64,000 nt of DNA from Sphingobium lactosutens DS20 (GTDB lineage: Bacteria > Pseudomonadota > Alphaproteobacteria > Sphingomonadales > Sphingomonadaceae), in contig NZ_ATDP01000109.1 of NCBI RefSeq assembly GCF_000445105.1, positions 62,001 to 126,000 on the forward strand, given 5' to 3'. How positions within the stretch are numbered: position 1 is the stretch's first letter; the number at the start of each line of letters is the position of its first letter. The notes under the pieces are model-generated. The model was given only the letters and a program-made list of their open reading frames with translations, was not told the DNA's origin and searched no databases. The position numbers and the translations under genes were made by a program. Of the stretch, positions 16,740 through 24,776 are shown piece by piece.

Positions 16740-19418
16740 TCACGCGAGTTCCTCGAACCAGCCCAGGCGCCGCATCAGCAGCTTTTCCGCTTCGAGGCAC
16801 AGGAAGAGGAGGACGCCCAGGCCGACGATCAGCATGGCGTCCGCAGGGGTGAGCGGCCGGCTCTCGAAGATCACATGCATGACGGGCGCGTAGGTGTAGA
16901 AAAGCTGCGCACCGACGACGACCACGATGGCGGCTAGCACTGCCGGTGTCCCTAGCACGCCACGCCAAGTGAGCGAGCGCATGTGCAGATAGCGCACGTT
17001 GAAGAGATAGAAGATCTCGGCGACAACCAGCATGTTGACGACCAGGGTACGCGCTGTCTCCAGATCACGCCCCTGTCCGTTGGCGTGGAAGAATATCCCG
17101 AGCGCCAGCGCGGCCATGAGCCCGGACACCAGGAATACGCGCCACAGCAGGAACGGTGATAGCAGCGGCGCATCGGCATGCCGCGGCCGCCGCGCCATGG
17201 TTCCCGGTTCGCTTGGCTCGAAAGCCAGAACGAGACCCAGTGTGACGGCGAGGACGAGATTGATCCAGAGGATCTGCGTCGCCGTCATTGGCAGGGTGAA
17301 ACCAACCAGGATTGCCAGAACGACCGCGACCGTCTCGCCACCATTGGTCGGCAGGGTCCAGGCGATCACCTTGCGGATATTATCGTAAACCGTGCGCCCT
17401 TCGCGCACCGCCGCCACGATCGACGCGAAATTGTCGTCCAGCAGCACCATCTCGGCGGCTTCCTTGGCCGCCTCGGTGCCCTTGTGTCCCATGGCTGTTC
17501 CGACGTCGGCCTGCTTGAGCGATGGGGCGTCATTGACCCCGTCACCGGTCATGGCGACGATCAGGCGATGGGCCTGCAGCGCGCGGACGATCCGAAGCTT
17601 GTGCTCCGGACTGGAGCGGGCAAACACATCGATCTCCAGCACCTTGTCGATCAGCGCTTCGTCAGAGAGGTTTTCGAGCTCGGCTCCCGTCATGCCACGA
17701 GGCGCCTCGCTCAGCCCGAGCTGGCGCGCGATGCTGAGCGCGGTGGCCAGATGGTCTCCCGTGATCATCTTGACCGAAATTCCGGCCGAGCGACATTCCG
17801 CGATCGCGGCCTTCGCCTCCTCGCGCGGCGGGTCGATGAACCCCATCAGTCCAAGAAACTCTATTCCGCTCTCCAGATCAGCGAAGGTCAGCCGATCGTC
17901 ACGAGCCTGGAGCCGCTTGATGGCGAACCCCAGCAGCCGTTCGCCCTGATCGGCGGCACCCGCGAGGCGCGGCTCCCACATCCGGGGATCGGCGCCTGCC
18001 ATTGCGATGACGGCCTCCGGCGCGCCCTTGATGAAGATCACCCCCTTCCCGCCCGGGCCATGGTGGAGGGTCGCCATGAAGCGATAGGCGGCATCGAACG
18101 GTATCTCGTCGATCCGCTTCCATTCGCCGCGCAGATGGTCGGGATTGAGGCCCGATTTCATTGCCAGCGCGACCAGCGCGCCTTCCATCGGGTCTCCGTC
18201 TACATGCCAACGGCCGGCATCGCCGCGCAGCGCCGCATCGTTGCAGAGCAATCCGCATCGGATGATCGCTGCCGACGCCGCGATAGCGGCCGCGTCGTCG
18301 TCCGCGCCCTCGCTGGTGAGCCCTCCCTCCGGCGCGTATCCCGATCCCCCGACCATCACTTCTTCGCTCGGCAGAAGTATCCTGCGCACCATCATCTCGT
18401 TGCGGGTAAGCGTGCCGGTCTTGTCCGAACAGATGACCGAGGTCACGCCGAGCGTCTCGACGGCCGGCAGGCGGCGGATGACGGCATTGCGCGCCGCCAT
18501 GCGCTGGACGCCGATCGCCAGCGTGATCGTGATGACGGCGGGGAGCCCTTCGGGAATGATGCCCACAGCAAGCGCCACCACCGCGATCAACGCGTCGATC
18601 CAGTGGAATTCGCGCGCGACCACGGCAAAAGTGAAGAGCGCGATCGCGCCGACCAGCACAAAGCCGGTGAAGCGCGTGCCGAAGGCGTTGATCTGGCGCA
18701 GCAACGGCGTGCTGACCGTTTCCACAGCCTGCATGAGCTTGCTGATCCGGCCGATCTGGGTGCGGGTTCCGGTTTCCACGACTACGCCGCTGGCTTGACC
18801 CGACGCGACCAGCGTTCCGGAGAAGAGCATGCACTGGCGATCCGCGATGGCCGCGTCTTCACCGACCGCCGCTTCTTGCTTTTCCGCTGCGACAGATTCC
18901 CCGGTCAGCGCAGCCTCATCGACAAGCAGGCCGCGGGCGCGCAGGAGGCGCAGATCCGCGGGCACGCGGTCCCCCGCCTCGATCAGCACGATATCGCCGG
19001 GGACGATGTCCGCAACCGCGATGGTGCGCCGCGCTCCATCGCGTAGGACCGTTGCATGGGGCGCTATCATATCGCGAATGGCACCCAGCGCTCTCTCCGC
19101 CTTGCCCTCCTGGAGAAATCCTACGATGGCGTTGATGAGGACGACGACGACGATGACCGAGGCATCGACAAGATGCCCGAGCAGCGCGGCGGCGAAAGCA
19201 GCGGCAAGCAGGAAATAGATCAGCGCACTGTTGAACTGCCTCAGAAACCGGAGAACCGGATGGACTGTCTTGCCGACCGGCAGGGCATTGGCGCCATATG
19301 CAGCGAGACGATGCTCCGCTTCCACCTGGCTCAGGCCGGCACTGGAGCATTGAAGCGCCCGAAGCACTTCTTCGACAGGCATCGCGTGCCACTCGAGCAC
19401 GACCGGTGTCTCCGCCAT
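16740..19418 (-). CDS. P2-type cation-transporting ATPase (Ca2+-ATPase-like, ion unassigned)
   Basis: This 892-residue pump has a cation-ATPase N-terminal domain (residues 5-75), the TGES actuator (AALTGESVAAEKQ), M4 with IIPEGLPAVITITLAIG, the phosphorylated Asp (CSDKTGTLTRNEMMV), a KGAPE nucleotide-site motif and MTGDGVNDAPSLKQADVGTAMG. The PEGLP in M4 is as in Ca2+ pumps. M6 reads LWINLVLAVTLGLVLAFEP, so the Asp that SERCA uses for Ca2+ (NLVTDG in that family) is absent. The ion may therefore be different, and calling it a calcium pump would overreach. It leads the group with the USP and copA. Confidence 0.88.
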   Translation of the reverse strand: MAETPVVLEWHAMPVEEVLRALQCSSAGLSQVEAEHRLAAYGANALPVGKTVHPVLRFLRQFNSALIYFLLAAAFAAALLGHLVDASVIVVVVLINAIVGFLQEGKAERALGAIRDMIAPHATVLRDGARRTIAVADIVPGDIVLIEAGDRVPADLRLLRARGLLVDEAALTGESVAAEKQEAAVGEDAAIADRQCMLFSGTLVASGQASGVVVETGTRTQIGRISKLMQAVETVSTPLLRQINAFGTRFTGFVLVGAIALFTFAVVAREFHWIDALIAVVALAVGIIPEGLPAVITITLAIGVQRMAARNAVIRRLPAVETLGVTSVICSDKTGTLTRNEMMVRRILLPSEEVMVGGSGYAPEGGLTSEGADDDAAAIAASAAIIRCGLLCNDAALRGDAGRWHVDGDPMEGALVALAMKSGLNPDHLRGEWKRIDEIPFDAAYRFMATLHHGPGGKGVIFIKGAPEAVIAMAGADPRMWEPRLAGAADQGERLLGFAIKRLQARDDRLTFADLESGIEFLGLMGFIDPPREEAKAAIAECRSAGISVKMITGDHLATALSIARQLGLSEAPRGMTGAELENLSDEALIDKVLEIDVFARSSPEHKLRIVRALQAHRLIVAMTGDGVNDAPSLKQADVGTAMGHKGTEAAKEAAEMVLLDDNFASIVAAVREGRTVYDNIRKVIAWTLPTNGGETVAVVLAILVGFTLPMTATQILWINLVLAVTLGLVLAFEPSEPGTMARRPRHADAPLLSPFLLWRVFLVSGLMAALALGIFFHANGQGRDLETARTLVVNMLVVAEIFYLFNVRYLHMRSLTWRGVLGTPAVLAAIVVVVGAQLFYTYAPVMHVIFESRPLTPADAMLIVGLGVLLFLCLEAEKLLMRRLGWFEELA

Positions 19419-19687
19419 TACTACTCCTCATAGTTGCATCGCTCGAGCCTAGGTGGCGAGCGGCCGGACCTGTATAAGGGATGCTACTAGGTCGAGCGGT
19501 GGGTCATCGTGGCGGGCGGCCGGACTGATATCGCTTCGCGGTGCAGCCCGAACAAGGGTGCGAACATTTGAAGCCGCGGCGACGACTGCAGGAGCCAGAC
19601 ACCGCTACGGGACATCCCGTAGAGCAGTTCTCACCTACCAACGATATTTGCCCCCCAACCGTCGTGAAATACTGAGAGAGAGGACGC
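19419..19687. other. Divergent promoter region between the P-type ATPase and adh
   Basis: These 269 bp separate two divergent starts (19418 minus, 19688 plus). GCGGCCGGAC-like stretches occur near 19460 and 19515. The main feature is the palindrome at 19605-19622, listed separately. No gene is seen. Confidence 0.4.
19605..19622. promoter_or_regulatory. CTACGGGA-CA-TCCCGTAG palindrome upstream of adh
   Basis: Perfect 8-bp arms around a 2-bp spacer form an 18-bp operator-like site centred about 75 bp upstream of the alcohol dehydrogenase start. The half-site TCCCGTAG is a partial match to the TTACGTAG element found before other stress genes here. The position fits an activator site. Confidence 0.5.
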
Positions 19688-20764
19688 ATGGCCCAGAAAA
19701 TGAAGGCCGCAATTTTCATCGAGCCGGAGCGGATCATCCTGGGCGAAAAGCCGGTGCCCGAAATCGGCCCGCTCGATGCGCTGATCCGGGTGACCCTGAC
19801 GACGATCTGCGGCACCGACGTCCATATTCTCAAGGGCGAATATCCCGTCGCGGCCGGGCTCACCATCGGTCATGAGCCGGTGGGAATCATCGAGAAGCTG
19901 GGTTCGGCCGTTCAGGGGTATCACGAAGGCCAGCGCGTCGTCGCGGGCGCGATCACGCCGTCGGGCACGTCCTATGCCTGCCTGGCCGGCCTGCATTCCC
20001 AATGCGGCGGCGCCCATGGCCATGGCTGGAAGCCGATGGGGGGATGGCGGTTCGGCAACACGATCGATGGCGCGCAGGCCGAATATCTGCTTGTGCCCGA
20101 TGCGATGGCCAATCTCGCACCCGTCCCCGACGGCCTCACCGACGAGCAGGTTCTCATGTGCCCCGACATTCTTTCGACCGGGATCGGCGGCGCGGAAGCG
20201 GGCAAAGTGAAGATCGGCGATACCGTCGCCATCTTCGCGCAGGGGCCAATCGGCCTGTGCGCGACCATCGGCGCGCGAATGATGGGCGCAACCTCGATCA
20301 TCGCGGTCGATGCCCTTCCTGAACGGCTCGAGATCGCGCAGCGCATGGGCGCCGATCATCTGGTCGATATCGGCAAGGTCGATCCGGTGGACGAGATCCG
20401 CCGAATCACGGGCGGTCGCGGCGTCGATGTCGCGATCGAGGCCCTGGGTCGACAGGCGACCTTCGAGGCGGCGCTTCGCGTGTTGCGCCCCGGCGGCACG
20501 CTATCGTCGCTTGGCGTCTATTCCGAAGACCTCAGGATCCCGCTGGACGCGTTCGCCGCCGGGCTCGGCGATCATCGTATCGTCACGACGCTGTGTCCCG
20601 GCGGCAAGGAGCGCATGCGGCGATTGATGGAGGTGATCGGGTCAGGACGCGCCGATACTACTTCGCTCGTCACGCAGAGGTTCGGTCTCGACGATATCGA
20701 GACCGCCTACGAGCTTTTCGCGCATCAGCGCGACGGCGTGCTCAAGGTCGCGATCCGGCCGTAA
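19688..20764 (+). CDS. Zinc-dependent alcohol dehydrogenase (secondary-alcohol type)
   Basis: This 358-residue medium-chain dehydrogenase interconverts alcohols and ketones or aldehydes with NAD(P). The catalytic-zinc motifs are TTICGTDVHILKGEYPV (Cys, Asp) and TIGHEPVGIIEKLG (His-Glu). The Rossmann half contains GDTVAIFAQGPIGLCATIGA. The four-Cys structural zinc loop of classical ADHs is absent (the loop reads YACLAGLHSQCGGAHGHGW), as in isopropanol-type dehydrogenases. GAGAGAGGA precedes the ATG. It stands alone behind a palindromic site and converges on a USP gene; fermentative redox balancing under low oxygen is the likely context. Confidence 0.92.
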   Translation: MAQKMKAAIFIEPERIILGEKPVPEIGPLDALIRVTLTTICGTDVHILKGEYPVAAGLTIGHEPVGIIEKLGSAVQGYHEGQRVVAGAITPSGTSYACLAGLHSQCGGAHGHGWKPMGGWRFGNTIDGAQAEYLLVPDAMANLAPVPDGLTDEQVLMCPDILSTGIGGAEAGKVKIGDTVAIFAQGPIGLCATIGARMMGATSIIAVDALPERLEIAQRMGADHLVDIGKVDPVDEIRRITGGRGVDVAIEALGRQATFEAALRVLRPGGTLSSLGVYSEDLRIPLDAFAAGLGDHRIVTTLCPGGKERMRRLMEVIGSGRADTTSLVTQRFGLDDIETAYELFAHQRDGVLKVAIRP

Positions 20765-20765
20765 G

Positions 20766-20821
20766 GCGCACTCCGCTGAAAGCCGCCGCCCGCCATGCGC
20801 GCGCTGCGGATTTCAGTGCGC
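20766..20821. terminator. Possible terminator between convergent adh and usp
   Basis: GCGCACT (20766-20772) pairs with AGTGCGC (20815-20821). Inner pairing of GAAA and CCGC with TTTC and GCGG is interrupted by small bulges. It lies between two convergent genes and overlaps the last codons of the USP gene. No long T-run is present. Confidence 0.35.
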
Positions 20822-21631
20822 GAACAGGATCGGAACCGCCGCACCCTCGAGCAGGTCATGGGTAACGCCGCCCAGGAACAGCTCGCGCAATTTCGAATGC
20901 GCCGACGCACCCAGGACAAGAATGTCGGCCAGTTGCCGGCGCGCCATGCCCTCGAGCACTTCGGCCTCGCTGTTGCCATCGGAGGCCAGCGCGTGAACCG
21001 TCACGGCAAAGCCATGTCGAGACAGATTTCGCGCGATGTCCGCACCGGGATCAGAACCATGACCTTTGGTCGAGGGGTCGCCATCGACGATCATGATGTC
21101 TATCCGCGCACCGGGCGAGGTGAGCATTTGCGCCTCGCTCACCGCCCGGGTCGCTTCGCGGGTCGCGTTCCAGCCGACCACCAGATGCTTGAAGGTTCGC
21201 GGCTTCCAGGCCTGTGGCAGGATCAGCAGGGGCCGTCCCGAGGACAGCGCCACATTTTCAACAAGCCGGCGGCGAAGCCGCTGATTGGCGTAAGCAGCAG
21301 CCGGTCCAAACAGCACCAGATCGGCATATCGGGCCTGGACCGGTGCCTTATCGAGCAGGACCGCCGGATCGTCGCTCAATATACGGACTTCGACGCCCTC
21401 GCTCGCGACGAGCTTTTCCACGCGCGCCTGCTTCTCTTCCGACGCCTTCAGGAAATCGGCGAGAACGATATAGGGTGGCCCAAAGGCGACGGCGTAATCG
21501 GGCGTCGGGATAGCAGACAGAACCGCGATCGAAAGATGGGCTTCATGGAACCGCGCGAAGGCGAGCACATCCTTGAGAAACCGTTCGTCGGCTTCGCCTG
21601 TGTCTACGATCGCAAGAATATCCTTGAGCAT
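20813..21631 (-). CDS. Universal stress protein, two Usp domains (DILAIVDTG type)
   Basis: This 272-residue protein begins MLKDILAIVDTGEADERFLK. The N-terminal Usp domain is degenerate; the C-terminal one has HLVVGWNATREATRAVSEAQ and ends VLGASAHSKLRELFLGGVTHDLLEGAAVPILFAH. The G-A-S-x-H-S-K-L-R-E motif typifies proteobacterial filament-type and two-domain USPs. The ATG at 21631 is preferred over a TTG two codons earlier, with GGAGG 9 bp upstream. It belongs to the same subtype as the USPs at 61544 and 62794. A TACGTAG element lies about 66 bp upstream of the start. It probably binds a nucleotide and supports survival in growth arrest or hypoxia. Confidence 0.9.
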   Translation of the reverse strand: MLKDILAIVDTGEADERFLKDVLAFARFHEAHLSIAVLSAIPTPDYAVAFGPPYIVLADFLKASEEKQARVEKLVASEGVEVRILSDDPAVLLDKAPVQARYADLVLFGPAAAYANQRLRRRLVENVALSSGRPLLILPQAWKPRTFKHLVVGWNATREATRAVSEAQMLTSPGARIDIMIVDGDPSTKGHGSDPGADIARNLSRHGFAVTVHALASDGNSEAEVLEGMARRQLADILVLGASAHSKLRELFLGGVTHDLLEGAAVPILFAH

Positions 21632-21687
21632 GTCCAACGTCCTCCCAATAGCAGGAAGGTCGCTGAAAGTGCCGCACCAGGCATTTC

Positions 21688-21701
21688 GGGAATATACGTA
21701 G
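21688..21701 (-). promoter_or_regulatory. FixJ-type box candidate upstream of usp (CTACGTATATTCCC)
   Basis: On the minus strand the site reads CTACGTATATTCCC. The centre of TACGTA is about 66 bp before the start codon at 21631, a usual place for an activator overlapping position -40. It matches the other TACGTA elements of this window and resembles the GTAMGTAG target described for rhizobial FixJ. Confidence 0.5.
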
Positions 21702-21709
21702 CTGTCGCC

Positions 21710-22105
21710 TCAGGCACGGCCAGTTGCCCGATCGACGGACGCGATCAGGCGTCGCTCGATCGCCGGCTTCTCGAGAATGTCGACGAATATCGCCTCGCCG
21801 TTCGCCGCGGCGAGATAGTCCGCGCGATAGGCCGTGACGAGGATCGCCGGGCGCGACCAGCCGGTCGCGCGCAGGCCGCGCACCAGCGCGATTCCGTCCA
21901 TGCCCTGCATGAGAAATTCCGTGACCAGGCACAGGGCATCCCCGACGGCGGGATCCCTGAGCGCCTGGATAGGGCTCGAATGCGCACGCACCTCATAGCC
22001 GCATGCCTCGAGCGCCAGCAAGCTGGCGCGGCGCACCGCCGCATCGTCATCGACCACGCATATCCTGGGACGCACGGGCGGCGCCGGATCAACCATATCG
22101 TGCAT
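21710..22105 (-). CDS. Receiver-only response regulator with Glu in place of the phospho-acceptor Asp
   Basis: This 131-residue CheY-like receiver has no output domain. The acidic pocket (CVVDDDAAVRR, residues 17-27), Thr/Ala switch region (AILVTAY) and conserved Lys (DILEKPA) are present. The acceptor position reads CLVTEFLMQGMDG, with Glu63 where CLVTDYLM is found in the paralogue at 37916. Glu cannot be phosphorylated in the normal way and may mimic the active state. It lies next to a USP gene with a TACGTA element 67 bp upstream of its start. Receiver-only proteins can act as phosphate sinks or as FixT-like inhibitors of FixL; which applies is unknown. An alternative start at 22096 exists. 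Confidence 0.85.
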   Translation of the reverse strand: MHDMVDPAPPVRPRICVVDDDAAVRRASLLALEACGYEVRAHSSPIQALRDPAVGDALCLVTEFLMQGMDGIALVRGLRATGWSRPAILVTAYRADYLAAANGEAIFVDILEKPAIERRLIASVDRATGRA

Positions 22106-22168
22106 CCTCGCACCGGCCGGATCATACCGACCTGTTTCCGCTATGTGTCTTTGTAAGGACGCGCGTCG

Positions 22169-22182
22169 CTACGTAAGTTCCC
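22169..22182 (+). promoter_or_regulatory. FixJ-type box candidate upstream of the receiver gene (CTACGTAAGTTCCC)
   Basis: CTACGTAAGTTCCC, read on the plus strand, is centred 67 bp before the receiver start at 22105, the same distance as at the neighbouring USP gene but in opposite orientation. It fits the shared pattern CTACGTA-NN-TT-C/A-C. Confidence 0.5.
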
Positions 22183-22288
22183 GCAGCCACGAGAAACCAC
22201 GTTTGTCGGGGCGCCATCCCTTGCCATGGCGAGAGGCAGGACTCATGGAGGGTTCGCGACGTGGAAAAGTTCTTGCGCTTATCGCTGT

Positions 22289-22714
22289 CTAGCCGTCGCG
22301 CGATAGCTTTTCCCGTCTCTCGTGGCGCTCCTGCGCCTCGACGGTCATCGTGGCGACCGGCCGCGCCTCAAGGCGCCGCAACGAAATCTGTTCGCCGGTA
22401 ATCTCGCAATAGCCGTACTCGCCGTCCTCGATCCTGCGAAGGGCGGCGTCGATCTTCGCGATGAGCTTGCGCTGGCGATCGCGCGTGCGCAGTTCGACCG
22501 ACCAGTCCGCCTCATGCGACGCACGATCGTTGGGGTCAGGCTCGCGAAGTTGCTCCATTTGCAGCACGTTGAGGGTGGCCTCGGCCTCGCCGAGTATCTG
22601 CTTCTTCCAGGCCAGTAGCCGCGAGCGAAAATACTCCATCTGCAAGGGGTTCATGAACGCCTCGTCGTCAGACGGACGATAGTCGACCGGAAGTTCGACC
22701 GATGCGTTGGTCAT
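22289..22714 (-). CDS. dksA: DksA/TraR-family RNA polymerase-binding regulator without a four-Cys finger
   Basis: This 141-residue protein has the coiled-coil hairpin (MEYFRSRLLAWKKQILGEAEA to NDRASHEADWSVELRTRDRQ, with the acidic tip residues). The C-terminal globular part reads DGEYGYCEITGEQISLRRLE, then ARPVATMTVEAQERHERRE. Only one of the four zinc-binding Cys remains, as is common for alphaproteobacterial DksA. DksA proteins act with ppGpp on RNA polymerase during starvation. It overlaps the small upstream gene by four bases (ATGA), so the two are co-translated. It may be an accessory copy rather than the housekeeping DksA; the window cannot tell. Confidence 0.85.
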   Translation of the reverse strand: MTNASVELPVDYRPSDDEAFMNPLQMEYFRSRLLAWKKQILGEAEATLNVLQMEQLREPDPNDRASHEADWSVELRTRDRQRKLIAKIDAALRRIEDGEYGYCEITGEQISLRRLEARPVATMTVEAQERHERREKLSRDG

Positions 22715-22905
22715 GACAGCTCCCTTGCCCGCTTTTGCGCTTCGTTGATCGCGGTGCGCCGTTCGGTTTCTTCGGCCGCACGGGCCATCTCTTCCCAGCG
22801 CTCGGCTGACCGCTCGCGCTGCTGGCGGCGCTTTGGGAGGCTCTCCTGTCGCGCCGCGCTCCGTTCGGCGATGGCGTTCTGATTATAAAAGCTGGCGGCG
22901 CTCAA
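22711..22905 (-). CDS. Small charged protein, co-translated with dksA
   Basis: This 64-residue protein is very rich in Arg, Glu, Ala and Gln (SAARQESLPKRRQQRERSAE, then RWEEMARAAEETERRTAINE) and is probably one long helix. The only in-frame start is TTG at 22905 with a weak upstream GAG. Support comes from the ATGA overlap with dksA and the continuous open frame. Function is unknown; it could help fold or localise DksA, but that is only context. Confidence 0.5.
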   Translation of the reverse strand: MSAASFYNQNAIAERSAARQESLPKRRQQRERSAERWEEMARAAEETERRTAINEAQKRARELS

Positions 22906-23029
22906 TTCTCATCTCACACTGTACCGACCGGGCTGACGATCCTCGGACTCGTGTCGCCTCCTAGCATGAAATTGCTGAGATTGCGTCCCTTTGCTGCAAC
23001 GGCCCTGCGATGTGCTGCCCAGCCTCGGA

Positions 23030-23073
23030 TCGGTGCGCACCGAACATCCGTATATCGAGCCGTTTTCCGGCTC
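23030..23073. promoter_or_regulatory. Palindrome and hairpin upstream of cardiolipin synthase
   Basis: TCGGTGCGCACCGA at 23030-23043 is a perfect 14-bp palindrome. GAGCCG-ttttc-CGGCTC at 23057-23073 is a 6-bp stem. Both lie in the 282-bp region between the divergent dksA and cls operons. The first is operator-like and the second may be an mRNA hairpin. Confidence 0.35.
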
Positions 23074-23187
23074 CACAGCGGCTGAGAAGCGTCGTTGCCA
23101 TCGCGCTCATGGCAAATGAGCGCGTCTAAATGTCGCCCCCCTCAGGAAAAACTTGCCGCCTTCCAGCTCTCCGACAACGATAGCGAC

Positions 23188-24618
23188 ATGACCTATCTGG
23201 AGGAACATTGGGGCGCGTTTTATCTGGTGACCGAGTGGATCATTCGGCTGACGATGGTCGTGCTCGTTCCGCTCCGCCGGTCTCCCGAAGCGGCCCGAAG
23301 CTGGTTGCTGCTTCTCTTCTTCCTGCCCATCCCCGGCCTCATCCTCTATCTCGCTATCGGCCGCCCCCGATTTCCCAAATGGCGAAGGCAGCGGTTTGCC
23401 GGCAACCCAAGGTCCGGACAAACCGACGCTGCGCTCACCGCGGCTGGGGCGGATTTTCCCGCCGACATCGAAATGGCGCGTCAACCTGTCGCACGGCTCG
23501 TCGCGAACTTGGGCGGTATGACAGCGGTCGGCGGCAATGATCTTCGTCTGCTCTACGAATATGATGACACGGTCGAAAGCCTCTGCAGTGATATCGACGG
23601 CGCGCGCGATCATGTCCATCTGCTGGTCTATATCTTTGCCGACGACGATGTCGGAATGCAGGTCGTCGAAGCGCTGGGCCGGGCGGCCCGGCGCGGCGTG
23701 TCGTGCAGGGTGATGATCGATGCGCTGGGCTCGCGGCCCTGGCGGTCACGCGTGATCGCAGCCATGCAGGCACGGGGTGTCGATGCACGTGAGGTCCTGC
23801 CGGTCCGGCCATTGCGATGGCGGCCGGCGCGGGCCGACCTGCGCAATCACCGCAAGCTCACCATCATTGATGGTGAGATCGGTTACATCGGCTCCCAGAA
23901 CATCGTCGCCGCCGATTTCCGGCCCGGTATCCGCAACCAGGAGTTGGTGGCGCGCACGACCGGCCCGATCGTGGCGCAATTGCAGTCCGTATTCCTGTCG
24001 GACTGGTACCTTGAAACAGAGCAGCAAGTGACAGCCGATGCGCTCTTCCCCGCTACTGAGCCGCGCGGATCCGTGTCCCTACAGTTGCTGCCCAGCGGAC
24101 CGGATTATCCGGTGTCCGGAAGCGAACGCCTCACTGTCGAGTTGATCTATGCCGCGCGCGAGCGCGTCGTCATCACCACACCCTATTTCATTCCCGACGA
24201 GGGATTGATCGAGGCCATTCAGTCCGCCGTCCTGCGCGGCGTGGATGTCCGGCTCGTCGTCTCGCTCGTGCAGGACCAGCTACTGGTCGGCCTCGCCCAG
24301 CGCTCCTTCTACGCTGAAATGCTGCGCGCGGGTGTGCGCCTGTTTCTTTACGAGGACAGGCTGCTCCATGCCAAGCACATCACCGTCGATGACGACCTCG
24401 CCACTATCGGCTCGAGCAACGTCGACATTCGGTCGTTCACCCTCAATGCGGAGGCCAATCTCGTCATATACACGCCCGGCGAGGTTCGCCGCGTCCGCGC
24501 CGTGGAAGAGCGCTATTTCGAGGGCAGCCGGGAACTGACATACCAGGATTGGGCGCGCCGACCGTTCATGCGGAAGATCGCGGAGAATCTGGCTCGTCTC
24601 ATCAGTCCCCTCCTCTGA
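23188..24618 (+). CDS. cls: Cardiolipin synthase / phospholipase D-family protein
   Basis: This 476-residue membrane enzyme condenses two phosphatidylglycerols to cardiolipin. Two N-terminal membrane segments (residues 11-30 and 39-58: AARSWLLLLFFLPIPGLILY) precede two HKD motifs, His221-x-Lys223-x4-Asp228 (NHRKLTIIDGEIGYIGSQN) and LHAKHITVDDDLATIGSSN. Length and layout match bacterial ClsA. The ATG at 23188 gives the normal N-terminus, but its ribosome site is weak; an in-frame ATG at 23116 is possible. Cardiolipin often rises in membrane stress, which suits the neighbourhood. Confidence 0.9.
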   Translation: MTYLEEHWGAFYLVTEWIIRLTMVVLVPLRRSPEAARSWLLLLFFLPIPGLILYLAIGRPRFPKWRRQRFAGNPRSGQTDAALTAAGADFPADIEMARQPVARLVANLGGMTAVGGNDLRLLYEYDDTVESLCSDIDGARDHVHLLVYIFADDDVGMQVVEALGRAARRGVSCRVMIDALGSRPWRSRVIAAMQARGVDAREVLPVRPLRWRPARADLRNHRKLTIIDGEIGYIGSQNIVAADFRPGIRNQELVARTTGPIVAQLQSVFLSDWYLETEQQVTADALFPATEPRGSVSLQLLPSGPDYPVSGSERLTVELIYAARERVVITTPYFIPDEGLIEAIQSAVLRGVDVRLVVSLVQDQLLVGLAQRSFYAEMLRAGVRLFLYEDRLLHAKHITVDDDLATIGSSNVDIRSFTLNAEANLVIYTPGEVRRVRAVEERYFEGSRELTYQDWARRPFMRKIAENLARLISPLL

Positions 24619-24776
24619 TGCGGCTGCGAAGGCATGCGAAGCATACAGATCAGGGCATTTGCGTAGTGCGCTCGGAACGCATTACCGTCACAGCACTTGC
24701 TTCATGGCTAATGGCTCTTGCCCCCTCATCGGAAGGTGGCGGCACAAGCGGCCGATACAACCGACTGGGACCTGTC

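Noticed and set aside
17178..19046. Plus-strand open frame of more than 600 codons
   Set aside because: It lies entirely opposite a well-conserved P-type ATPase; the product is Arg/Asp/His-rich and has no recognisable domain. High GC makes such frames common.
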